Part shown: positions 33,135 through 40,400 of the stretch, one piece after another
Numbering within the stretch: the first letter of the stretch is position 1
Layout: the number at the start of each line of letters is the position of its first letter
Source of the DNA: Treponema bryantii NK4A124
GTDB lineage: Bacteria > Spirochaetota > Spirochaetia > Treponematales > Treponemataceae
DNA: 64,000 nt
Reading direction: 5' to 3'
Assembly (NCBI RefSeq): GCF_000421345.1
Contig: NZ_ATWV01000006.1
Span: 156,529-220,528 of the forward strand
The notes under the pieces: model-generated
The model's database searches: none
Seen by the model: only the letters and a program-made list of their open reading frames with translations
What the model was told of the DNA's origin: nothing
Position numbers and translations under genes: made by a program

Positions 33135-33372
33135 CAAAATGGGTAAAAAAATTTAACCCATTTTGATTTCGAAAAATCGTGGTTATCCACAGTGTTTTCC
33201 ACAGGGTAAAAACAGAAAACTTTTGAGTTAATTTTGGATATTAAAATGGGTTAAGAATTTGCGAGTAATCATTGAAAATGAGTAAAGCAGTTTTACCCAA
33301 TAATAAAGATTAATATTAAAAAGAATATACTAGTAGTAGTTAACTGATTTTACCGGTGGATTATGTGGATAA
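33135..33372. repeat. origin-like segment with ATGGGT repeats and DnaA boxes
   Basis: CAAAATGGGT/ACCCATTTTG arms (33135-33144, 33156-33165) form a hairpin that may also terminate the preceding gene. Further ATGGGTTAA/TTTTACCC copies lie near 33246 and 33292. DnaA boxes: TTATCCACA at 33183, a near match at 33195, and reverse TGTGGATAA at 33364. The segment is A/T rich and gene-free, consistent with the origin of an element distinct from the iteron replicon. Confidence 0.55.
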
Positions 33373-33405
33373 CCTGTATCAATAATTTTTATAGGAGAAA
33401 AATTT

Positions 33406-35037
33406 ATGAGTAATTCTAATAAAAGTAGATATGAAAAGACTGCTGAAAAACTTCGTGGAAAGAATCAGTTAACAGGTGAGATTATAGATATAAATTTCAT
33501 AAAAGAATTTGCAAACTCAAAGGGAGGAAAGTGCTTATCTGAAGAGTACAAGAATAATCGTACAAAATTAAAATGGCGTTGTTCTTTAGGACACGAATGG
33601 GACGCGACCTGGGGCTCTGTTCATAATCTGGGAACCTGGTGCCCAAGATGTGCTGGTAAAGCTAAAACAATTAAAGACTGTCAGGAAGCTGCAAAAAAGT
33701 GGGGCGGAAAATGTCTTAGCACAAAGTATGTTAATTCTACAACCCCATTGGAATATCAGTGCAATAATGGCCATATTTTTAATCATACGCCGGAACAGAT
33801 AACCGCTGGATGCTGGTGTCCTGAATGTCGTTCAAGCATGGGTGAAAGAATCACAAGAGGACTTCTTAAGAAAATTTTTAATTGCGATTTCGAAAAAGTG
33901 AGACCAGATTCATTACGCAATGAAGAAGGCAACAAGCTTGAGCTTGATGGATTTAATGAAAAACTCAAACTTGCTTTTGAGTATCAGGGGCAGCAGCATG
34001 TTTCATTCAGCAGACATTTTCACAAAAACCAGGCTTCTTTTGAAAAGAGGCAGAGGGATGATTTAAGAAAGAAAGACTGGTGCAAAAAAAATGGAATCAA
34101 CTTAATTGAAGTTCCAGAGTTTGAAAATTATTCGGATTTGACCGGAGTCATTAAAACTATTGAAGAAAGCATTAAGCAGGCTGGAGTCCCATTACCAGAA
34201 TATGAGAAACCAAAAACACATGGCGAGATACTTCATAGCGAGCTTACAGAGCTGAAAAAAATATGTGAAGGAAATGGTGGCAAGGTTCTTGCAGACGCTT
34301 TCCTTGGATGGGATAGAAAGTATGTATTTGAATGCAAAGAAGGTCATCGCTGGAAGACAACTGCAGAATCAATTAAGCAGGGAACCTGGTGCAGAGATTG
34401 CAGCATGAAGGCAATGGGTAAGAAACAGAGAAAGTATTCTCTCAAAGATGCAATAAGACTGGCAGAAGAAAGAAACGGCAAGTGCTTATCAACAATGGAA
34501 TCCTTCACCAATAGCGATAACCTTACCTGGTACTGCAATGTCCATAAGGCAACTTGGATGGCTCCAATCAGTAGAATTGTGAGTGGGGGATGGTGTCCAA
34601 CCTGTGGTCGCGAGAAGTGTGATGCTAAAAGAAAGAAATACACTATTGAAGACTTACAGGCTTTAGCTGCAACGCGCGGCGGAGAATGTTTATCATCGGT
34701 TTGTAATTGTGCAGATGATAAGTATGAATGGAAATGCGAAAAGGGCCATACGTGGTTTGCAAGTTTCAACGACGTGAAAGGCTGCCCAAAGTCTAAGCCG
34801 ACCTGGTGCCCTTATTGTGCTAAAAAAGCCAAACATACTATTGAGGAAATGCGTGAATGGGCTGCAGCTCATGGGGGTGAGTGTCTTTCAACCGAATACG
34901 TAAATGCCAAAACAAAACTGCTCTGGAGATGTTCATGTGGTCACGAGTTCTGGGCCATGCCAACTAATGTTCAGCGCGGAAAATGGTGTCCTAAGTGTAA
35001 GGGGAAAAAAATATGGGAGACACGCCAGAAGAATTAG
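33406..35037 (+). CDS. six-zinc-ribbon protein with internal PD-(D/E)xK-like nuclease
   Basis: A 543-residue protein built of about 70-residue repeats of pattern GGKCLS...W.C..GH.W......G.WCP.C. Cys-rich pairs lie near residues 58/82, 118/140, 309/332, 376/399, 443/470 and 509/531, giving six zinc ribbons. Between ribbons 2 and 3 (about 145-255) lies SMGERITRGLLKKIF, NKLELDGFNEKLKLAFEYQG, QH and INLIEVPEF, the D-(x)n-E-x-Q/K layout of Vsr/DUF559-like nucleases. It probably binds DNA in several places and cuts it: a homing or defence nuclease. It is the last gene of the CI-like module. Confidence 0.8.
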   Translation: MSNSNKSRYEKTAEKLRGKNQLTGEIIDINFIKEFANSKGGKCLSEEYKNNRTKLKWRCSLGHEWDATWGSVHNLGTWCPRCAGKAKTIKDCQEAAKKWGGKCLSTKYVNSTTPLEYQCNNGHIFNHTPEQITAGCWCPECRSSMGERITRGLLKKIFNCDFEKVRPDSLRNEEGNKLELDGFNEKLKLAFEYQGQQHVSFSRHFHKNQASFEKRQRDDLRKKDWCKKNGINLIEVPEFENYSDLTGVIKTIEESIKQAGVPLPEYEKPKTHGEILHSELTELKKICEGNGGKVLADAFLGWDRKYVFECKEGHRWKTTAESIKQGTWCRDCSMKAMGKKQRKYSLKDAIRLAEERNGKCLSTMESFTNSDNLTWYCNVHKATWMAPISRIVSGGWCPTCGREKCDAKRKKYTIEDLQALAATRGGECLSSVCNCADDKYEWKCEKGHTWFASFNDVKGCPKSKPTWCPYCAKKAKHTIEEMREWAAAHGGECLSTEYVNAKTKLLWRCSCGHEFWAMPTNVQRGKWCPKCKGKKIWETRQKN

Positions 35038-35052
35038 AATATGTAAGTAGCG

Positions 35053-35210
35053 AGTGGGTGGGGGACAATTCACAATTTGTTCCCCCACTTTATGAAACAT
35101 AATTATAACATGAGTTAACCGAAATGGATTTCGCCGAAATGCATTTCGGTTTAAATTGCCCTAGAAAAATGTATTATTTTTGTTATTATTCCCCTAGAAA
35201 AGTGTAAAAT
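35053..35210. other. hairpins and tandem 15-bp repeats in a gene-free stretch
   Basis: After the zinc-ribbon gene: a hairpin GTGGGGGA/TCCCCCAC (35058-35065, 35081-35088), then AACCGAAATG/CATTTCGGTT (35117-35126, 35142-35151) containing the 16-bp palindrome CCGAAATGCATTTCGG. Two direct repeats CCCTAGAAAARTGTA at 35159 and 35192 are 33 bp apart, immediately before an ATPase gene remnant. The first two could be terminators, the repeats an operator pair. Confidence 0.55.
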
Positions 35211-35217
35211 ATATGTG

Positions 35218-35307
35218 ATGGAACGATTTTTATATAATCAGCTTAAGAACTGGAAAGACTCAAAAACAAGAAAACCTCTTATTCTTGAAGGAGTAAAATT
35301 CGCATAA
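35218..35307 (+). pseudogene. N-terminal remnant of a DUF4143-type AAA ATPase gene
   Basis: A 29-codon frame reads MERFLYNQLKNWKDSKTRKP, then LILEG and diverges before a stop. This is the conserved N-terminus of AAA_14/DUF4143 ATPases (M-E-R-x-L-Y-x-x-L-x-x-W-K-x-S-x-x-R-K-P-L-I-L-x-G), which normally continues A-R-Q-V-G-K-T; the P-loop is lost. The gene was truncated by a deletion or insertion, leaving promoter and start in place. Confidence 0.75.
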
Positions 35308-35315
35308 CATCGAAA

Positions 35316-35337
35316 TCACAGTGCCGTTCATTGGCAC
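35316..35337 (+). promoter_or_regulatory. shared 22-bp motif before the exonuclease gene
   Basis: TCACAGTGCCG-N5-TGGCAC with GTGCC/GGCAC arms; it matches 18 of 22 bases of the motif at 24578-24599 before the VWA gene. A TTATAAT box follows at about 35346. Possibly a common operator. Confidence 0.45.
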
Positions 35338-35385
35338 CCTTGCGCTTTATAATGTAAATCAGAAAGCTGATAAAGGGGGCCTTTT

Positions 35386-36381
35386 ATGAGAAAAGACGAT
35401 ATTCTGGATGTATCAAATGCTTATTCCTATAAACTTGATTTGAGTAAAATTAAGCAGGAGCTGCCGAAAGCTTCTAAGAAGCACAAGGCACCTGCTAAAC
35501 GCTTTGTATGCATCGACCTGGAAATGACAGAATTTACGGCATCTCAGAGAAACTTCGTTCCGGGAGCAAACGGCGAAGTAATTCAGTTTGGGGCAGTATT
35601 GCTGGACGAAAACTATAATCTGCTCAGCGAGTTTTCTTCTTATGTAAAGCCTGTTTACAGTTCAGTTACTCCGTGGATTAATCAGCTTACCGGCATTTCA
35701 AATCAGAAACTCGAAAAGGCGGATGACTTTATAACTGTTTTCGACAAGTTCTGTTACTGGCGTGGGGAAGGGGATATCACAACCTTCTGCTGGAGCAAGT
35801 CTGATTTTAATCAGCTCTGGAGTGAGCTTGAAGCAAAGGGAAAGCATCGCTACGACCTTTTTGCTACCTTACAGGATTTTGTAGATTTGCAGAATATCTT
35901 TGGAAAGCTTATTTCATCCAAAACATCAGTTGGCCTGGAATCTGCAATGAGACTTCTTCAGATGGAGTACAAAGGCCATGTTCATTCAGCCTTGAGCGAT
36001 TCTTACAACACGGCCCGCATTCTTCATAAGCTTTTCTGCACAGAAAGCCTCGAACTTGATTTTGAATACATCAATCCATCAAAAGAAAACCCAGTAAATC
36101 AGAAAGGAGAGGAAGAATATAATTGCTCATTGGCAAGCTTCCTTTCGCCAGAGTTTTTGTCACAGTTTGGTTATACAGAAGCCGTTCAGGAAGAAGAAGC
36201 AGAAGAAAACTCCACCGTGAATATCTCTGAAGATTTGCAGCTCTTGGAAGCATCACCGCTTGCCGGACTTATTAATAATGAAGAAATTGCTAACCTTTGT
36301 TCAAAATACAATATCGAGGTTCAGAGCTGGCTTAAGCTGGCAACTGAAGTTATGAATACTCAGGAAATGCAGGTTGCATAA
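35386..36381 (+). CDS. DEDDh 3'-5' exonuclease-domain protein
   Basis: A 331-residue protein. Residues 38-215 are a DnaQ-like exonuclease: VCIDLEMTEF (Exo I, D-x-E), WSKSDFNQLW (Exo II) and GHVHSALSDSYNTARIL (Exo III, H-x5-D), all metal ligands present. The N-terminal 35 residues are basic. The C-terminal 115 residues are acidic and hydrophobic and of unknown role, perhaps partner binding. It acts on DNA or RNA 3' ends. A small membrane protein follows after 12 bp. The upstream motif is shared with the VWA gene at 24612. Confidence 0.85.
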   Translation: MRKDDILDVSNAYSYKLDLSKIKQELPKASKKHKAPAKRFVCIDLEMTEFTASQRNFVPGANGEVIQFGAVLLDENYNLLSEFSSYVKPVYSSVTPWINQLTGISNQKLEKADDFITVFDKFCYWRGEGDITTFCWSKSDFNQLWSELEAKGKHRYDLFATLQDFVDLQNIFGKLISSKTSVGLESAMRLLQMEYKGHVHSALSDSYNTARILHKLFCTESLELDFEYINPSKENPVNQKGEEEYNCSLASFLSPEFLSQFGYTEAVQEEEAEENSTVNISEDLQLLEASPLAGLINNEEIANLCSKYNIEVQSWLKLATEVMNTQEMQVA

Positions 36382-36393
36382 GAGGAGAAGGAT

Positions 36394-36699
36394 ATGGGAG
36401 TTTTCATTCTTTTTATATTATTTGTTGTTATCGTTGTGATTCTCGGTAAGGCAGGTAGCAGCGGAAAAAGCAGCTATCATGGCGGATATAGTCGGGCATA
36501 TGATTACGACGAAGATTTTGATGAAGACTATGATGATTATTCCGATTCCGAAATTAGAGCTGCACGAGGGGAGAGGGATTATTTTTCTGATGATCCTTCA
36601 GATGATTATAATTCGTATTATGCCCAGGTTGCAGATGATGCAATGATGGGAGATCGCGATGCTATGGATGAGATGTACGGGGAGTTTGGAGATTGGTAG
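36394..36699 (+). CDS. small membrane-anchored acidic protein
   Basis: A 101-residue protein: transmembrane helix at residues 3-19, Gly/Ser linker, then a very acidic Tyr/Asp-rich tail (YDYDEDFDEDYDDYSD). Ribosome site GAGGAGAAGG. It is the second gene after the exonuclease. No family recognised; the tail could bind cations or a basic partner at the membrane. Confidence 0.55.
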   Translation: MGVFILFILFVVIVVILGKAGSSGKSSYHGGYSRAYDYDEDFDEDYDDYSDSEIRAARGERDYFSDDPSDDYNSYYAQVADDAMMGDRDAMDEMYGEFGDW

Positions 36700-36702
36700 G
36701 GC

Positions 36703-36828
36703 GTTTCCGGCGAACTGAAGCTCCTCGAACATGAAGTAGCCCGCTGGCTCACAAAGGAAACTTTGCGTTCTGTAGATTGGCTGCCTGCGGATCTGTCGAT
36801 TCTGGATAAGATTGAGGAGATTCTGTAA
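36703..36828 (+). pseudogene. 3' remnant of a NUDIX gene
   Basis: Forty-one codons and a stop read VSGELKLLEHEVARWL, TKETLRSVDWLPAD and ILDKIEEIL, matching the C-termini of the NUDIX proteins encoded at 29496-29906 and 44572-44976. The 5' two thirds, including the Nudix box, are missing. It abuts exactly the stop codon of the convergent FlhA-like gene. It is one of three NUDIX copies bordering accessory modules. Confidence 0.85.
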
Positions 36829-38160
36829 TTACATCTTCTTTCGCAACAACTGTAGAGTTCTTGCTTCAATGCCACGGATTTCTTCGCGAGTAAGATTGAA
36901 GTATGAGCCAATCTCATCTAAGGTATGGCTCCCATTTCCGTCCAGTCCGAAACGCATGGAAATGACTTCTCGTTCCTGTTCTGGGAGTTTGTTGAGAATT
37001 GTTTTCAACTGTTTCTGGAGAATGTTATAAGCATCCTTTTCATTTGTTGGCATTGGATTTTCTTCCTCAGTTTTCTCAGAATGATTTTGATCTGAAATTT
37101 TCTTTTCAGGTATAACGGTACATTCCCCCAAATCTGAAATGACTTCCAATCTCATATTACTAAAATGTTCCATTGCAGCCGCTGCTTCAATATCAGAAAT
37201 AACAGTCACATTTTTTATATGGCAGATATCATTGATGAATTTTTTTACAATATGTCGGATTGCACTGACACAGATAATAATTGGTGTTGAATCTAGTTTT
37301 CCAGATATTTCTACATATTCTTTTGAAAAAGAATCTATTAGTTCTCTTTCACTAATACAGAAATTAAAAATTTCATTTCCATTATCAAATAAATATTCAG
37401 ATAATTTCTGATTAAGTCTTAAAACTTTTAAGCAATTATTTTCTATAAGCGGAGCGATTATATCAGGAGCTATGGAAAGGCGAACCTTTTCATAAAGGTG
37501 AGGAAGTCCGTTTCGTTGAATCTTTTCTTCAACCGCAATGGTTTCAAAGATTGGTATAATATTACGAATTGAGACTCTTTCTTTTAAGAGGGTTTGTAAA
37601 ATTTCTTTCACCACTCTGTAAGAGTCATATCCATATTTCCGGGCTATAGTTTCGCATAGAGCCGTGTTGTCATCCATCATTACTTCATCTAGTAAATTAC
37701 TGACATATTGTGTTGTAATTACAGAAGGGAGATTATTTCTGATAATTTCTTCAAGGTGAGCTTTTATAATCTTGCTGTATGGAGCAATGACATAACCATT
37801 GGCTTTTGCTTCATCTTCTTTAACAGATGAGATCCAAAGGGCAGGGGAGCCAAAGGCAGGTTCTGTAGTCGAACTTCCTTTCATTGTAGTTGTAACACTA
37901 CCTGTATCAATAATTAGAATAGAATCCTTTTTGAGTGTATAACGAGCGACTTCACAATCAGATACTTTGATAACATATTCGAAAGGGAGAAGCTTCGAAT
38001 TATCTTTCACTCTTACATGATGAATTGCTACACCATGTTTTTCAAAAATATTTTCACGGATTTCAACAATAGGTTTAAGAATGCTTTCAAGATGTTCTTC
38101 ATCACAAAGAGCATATCCAAGTTCGAGAGTAAACAGATCTATCTTTCGGTATTTTTCCAT
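36829..38160 (-). CDS. soluble FlhA C-terminal domain fused to sigma-70 region 4
   Basis: A 443-residue protein. Residues 5-345 follow the cytoplasmic domain of FlhA/type III export gates: LFTLELGYALCDEE, IRENIFEKHGVAIHHVRVKD, NSKLLPFEYVIKVSDCEVAR, EPAFGSPALWISSVKEDEAK, ANGYVIAPYSKIIKAHLEEI and LLKERVSIRNIIPIFETIA. The eight-helix membrane half of FlhA is absent. After an acidic linker, residues 385-443 are sigma-70 region 4 (LPEQEREVISMRFGLDG, LDEIGSYFNLTREEIRGIEA). Start at 38160 has AGGGAG upstream. A chaperone- or secretion-sensing transcription factor is a plausible but unproven role. Confidence 0.88.
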   Translation of the reverse strand: MEKYRKIDLFTLELGYALCDEEHLESILKPIVEIRENIFEKHGVAIHHVRVKDNSKLLPFEYVIKVSDCEVARYTLKKDSILIIDTGSVTTTMKGSSTTEPAFGSPALWISSVKEDEAKANGYVIAPYSKIIKAHLEEIIRNNLPSVITTQYVSNLLDEVMMDDNTALCETIARKYGYDSYRVVKEILQTLLKERVSIRNIIPIFETIAVEEKIQRNGLPHLYEKVRLSIAPDIIAPLIENNCLKVLRLNQKLSEYLFDNGNEIFNFCISERELIDSFSKEYVEISGKLDSTPIIICVSAIRHIVKKFINDICHIKNVTVISDIEAAAAMEHFSNMRLEVISDLGECTVIPEKKISDQNHSEKTEEENPMPTNEKDAYNILQKQLKTILNKLPEQEREVISMRFGLDGNGSHTLDEIGSYFNLTREEIRGIEARTLQLLRKKM

Positions 38161-38162
38161 AA

Positions 38163-38903
38163 TTAATATCTCCCTGCGGCATGCAGCCATTTTTCTGTTT
38201 CATCGTATTGATTGAATCTTGGATTCCACTTAGAGCCCCAGATTGTCTGCATATCATAAACATCAGGATTACTGGTCCATGGCTCTACAAAAATTAAAGC
38301 ATTGTTTTCATATACGCCAACATACAGATGATTAAGAGTCAGTGAGTGATTACGTATTATGATGCAGTCATCAGCCTGCTCGGGATTAATTGCATCCCAA
38401 ATCAATTTGAAGCTGCAGGCATAATCAATGCAATTAACCTTGCCATCGTGATTTACATCTTTCACATATTTTTGTGCGAGCTTTATGGTAACAATGATTT
38501 GATCATTAACAGGCTGATTTACAGTAATCATCTCGGAAGGTTGATCTCCCGGAGCCATCAGGAAAAACGGAAGAAAAATGAATAATAAACATACAGCAAT
38601 TAATGCAAACCATTTTGCCGTGTGTTTTCGCAGAGCGTTATATGACATCCATTTTCCTGGATAAAGACTGTCCTGAACGTAGTTTTCAGACACATATTTT
38701 GAGAGGCGTTGTTTGTCATAATCATTCATCTGATTGTAACAGTTTCTGTACTGTCTTCCGATTTCGCAGGAAGCGCATTCATCTTTTGTACAGCGACCAA
38801 ACTGGATTCTGCAGATACAAGCTGAACGGCCTGCTGCAAGTTCGCGAACAGCAAGATCATTGAAAGTTTCTTCACGATGAACCAATCTCAATTCATTTTC
38901 CAT
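38163..38903 (-). CDS. single-pass membrane protein with Cys-rich N-terminus and Ca-loop
   Basis: A 246-residue protein directly upstream of the FlhA-like gene (2 bp gap). Cytoplasmic residues 25-60 are Cys-rich (CICRIQFGRCTKDECASCEI), perhaps a metal site. One transmembrane helix lies at about 96-116. The outer domain holds an EF-hand/dockerin-like loop DVNHDGKVNCIDYACSF and a segment LYVGVYENNALIFVEPWTSN. Start at 38903 is preferred because the ATG at 38909 touches the GGAGG. It may transmit an external signal to the FlhA-sigma protein. Confidence 0.65.
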   Translation of the reverse strand: MENELRLVHREETFNDLAVRELAAGRSACICRIQFGRCTKDECASCEIGRQYRNCYNQMNDYDKQRLSKYVSENYVQDSLYPGKWMSYNALRKHTAKWFALIAVCLLFIFLPFFLMAPGDQPSEMITVNQPVNDQIIVTIKLAQKYVKDVNHDGKVNCIDYACSFKLIWDAINPEQADDCIIIRNHSLTLNHLYVGVYENNALIFVEPWTSNPDVYDMQTIWGSKWNPRFNQYDETEKWLHAAGRY

Positions 38904-38918
38904 ATTCATACCTCCGCC

Positions 38919-39077
38919 TTAGTAGTTATCAGGATTAATCAAATCTTTGTTCTCGATTTTCTTTTGACTATCCCAAAACTTACTATTCCTGAATCCTTGC
39001 CAGAAATATGGATTCAGAATAATTCCAAAGACAGCCGCAGCAGCGACAATGGCAAAAACACCTAAAAGAGTTTCCAT
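38919..39077 (-). CDS. 52-residue membrane protein heading the FlhA-like operon
   Basis: One hydrophobic helix (residues 4-24, ALA-rich: VFAIVAAAAVFGIIL) followed by a polar tail. Start at 39077 has GGAGGTC upstream; the frame to 39128 has no site. Its stop lies 15 bp before the next start, so the three genes form one transcript. Function unknown. Confidence 0.55.
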   Translation of the reverse strand: METLLGVFAIVAAAAVFGIILNPYFWQGFRNSKFWDSQKKIENKDLINPDNY

Positions 39078-39160
39078 AAGAGACCTCCAGATGTTACTGA
39101 ATATAAGAGAAAGTGATTCCCAAGTCACGGGAATGAGATGATAATATTGAGATTCTAGAA

Positions 39161-39868
39161 TTATTTTCTAGTAGGAGAATTGAGATACTCTTCCGAATTC
39201 TTTTTTATTATTCGTATTCTTGGAGCATTGCTTGTTTGTGTAGTGTTATTATTGTAGTTTACTAATTTATGTTCTATCACGAGGGGTTTTAATTCATCAT
39301 AGATTCTTATTGCTTCCAGCAAATCCTTTTCTAGTTCTTCAGGAGATGGGAGTCTTGAGAATTGATAAGGTTTGTAACAAATCATTGCATCTGCATAGGA
39401 TTTTCCTCTATGAATCTTTCCAGGGGCACCTTCAATTTTAGGTTCCCAATCACGTGTTGGTTTGATAAAACTTCCTGTAGAAATCAGAGGTCTAAGAAGG
39501 TCTTTATTATGTAAAAGTATTCGTTTTTGTTCACTAGAAGGAATGCTATCAACACCTTGTAAAATCGAAATAAAAGCATGATGATCATCCCAGCCAAATT
39601 GATATCCAATAAAGAACCCCTTTTTATTGTCTGAGCTAATTTCTGGGTATGCAATTCGAATCCAAGGAATATATGCCAGGTTTCCAATTCTGCAACCGTA
39701 TTCAATTACGAATCCTTTTCCGGAAAGATATCTTTTTAATTCATTTGTGAAATTGTTTAGAATGGTTTCATATTTTTTAAAGCCTTCTATATCATTAGTT
39801 GGCACATATTTCTGATGTTCCAATTCCAAGAGTTTTTTGAAGAGTTCAAAATCAATATTCTTTTCCAT
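39161..39868 (-). CDS. McrB-N-like (DUF3578) specificity protein
   Basis: A 235-residue protein whose centre matches the MrcB/DUF3578 N-terminal domain of McrB-type restriction systems: RIGNLAYIPWIRIAYPEISS and KKGFFIGYQFGWDDHHAFIS followed by ILQGV. That domain recognises modified DNA. No GTPase domain is attached. It is encoded 2 bp after a nuclease-like gene, so the two probably make a compact modification-dependent restriction pair. Confidence 0.72.
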   Translation of the reverse strand: MEKNIDFELFKKLLELEHQKYVPTNDIEGFKKYETILNNFTNELKRYLSGKGFVIEYGCRIGNLAYIPWIRIAYPEISSDNKKGFFIGYQFGWDDHHAFISILQGVDSIPSSEQKRILLHNKDLLRPLISTGSFIKPTRDWEPKIEGAPGKIHRGKSYADAMICYKPYQFSRLPSPEELEKDLLEAIRIYDELKPLVIEHKLVNYNNNTTQTSNAPRIRIIKKNSEEYLNSPTRK

Positions 39869-39870
39869 TT

Positions 39871-40299
39871 CTATCTTACCTTATACAAACACTTCCCTTT
39901 TCTGTAATGGTCTGGAGAAAGTCTTTTTATTTCAGAGAATTGAGCTTTATAAGATTCTACATCCCATTCCCATGCTTCCTGCATGACATAATTCTTATCA
40001 TATAAAATCCAAATTAATTTATCCCAGTTATAATTTTTTGCTTTTGGAACTAATGTTACTTTACTCCCTTTTTTTCCACTAGGGCGATTACCTTTGATTT
40101 GATATCGTTTTTCTTTAAAAATAAAATCAAATCCTTTTTGTACGGCTGTCTTATCCTGCATGTAATCAGAATAATCTTTTTCAGACATACCAATTAACAT
40201 CGCCGCATCATATTCTGATATTACAGCAGTGATTTGCGGTGCTACACCAAATTTATTTTGCCATTCCAATGCAGTTTCTACAAGCTTATCTCTTAGCAT
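39871..40299 (-). CDS. small restriction-nuclease-like protein
   Basis: A 142-residue protein: VISEYDAAMLIGMSEKDYSD, KGFDFIFKEKRYQIKGNRPSG and LIWILYDKNYVMQEAWEWDV. The D-(x)n-Q-x-K spacing in FDFIFKEKRYQIK fits a PD-(D/E)xK-type catalytic core with Q in the second acidic position; this reading is inference. It is first in a two-gene operon with a DUF3578 protein. TATAAT ends 7 nt before the ATG and no ribosome site is present, so a leaderless transcript is predicted. Confidence 0.6.
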   Translation of the reverse strand: MLRDKLVETALEWQNKFGVAPQITAVISEYDAAMLIGMSEKDYSDYMQDKTAVQKGFDFIFKEKRYQIKGNRPSGKKGSKVTLVPKAKNYNWDKLIWILYDKNYVMQEAWEWDVESYKAQFSEIKRLSPDHYRKGKCLYKVR

Positions 40300-40400
40300 A
40301 TTAAATATTATATCATGAATTACTTGATTTGATAAAATAGTATGCTACACTTATTCTATTCCCAAATAATGAGAATGGAAATAATTGCAGGAGTTATTAC

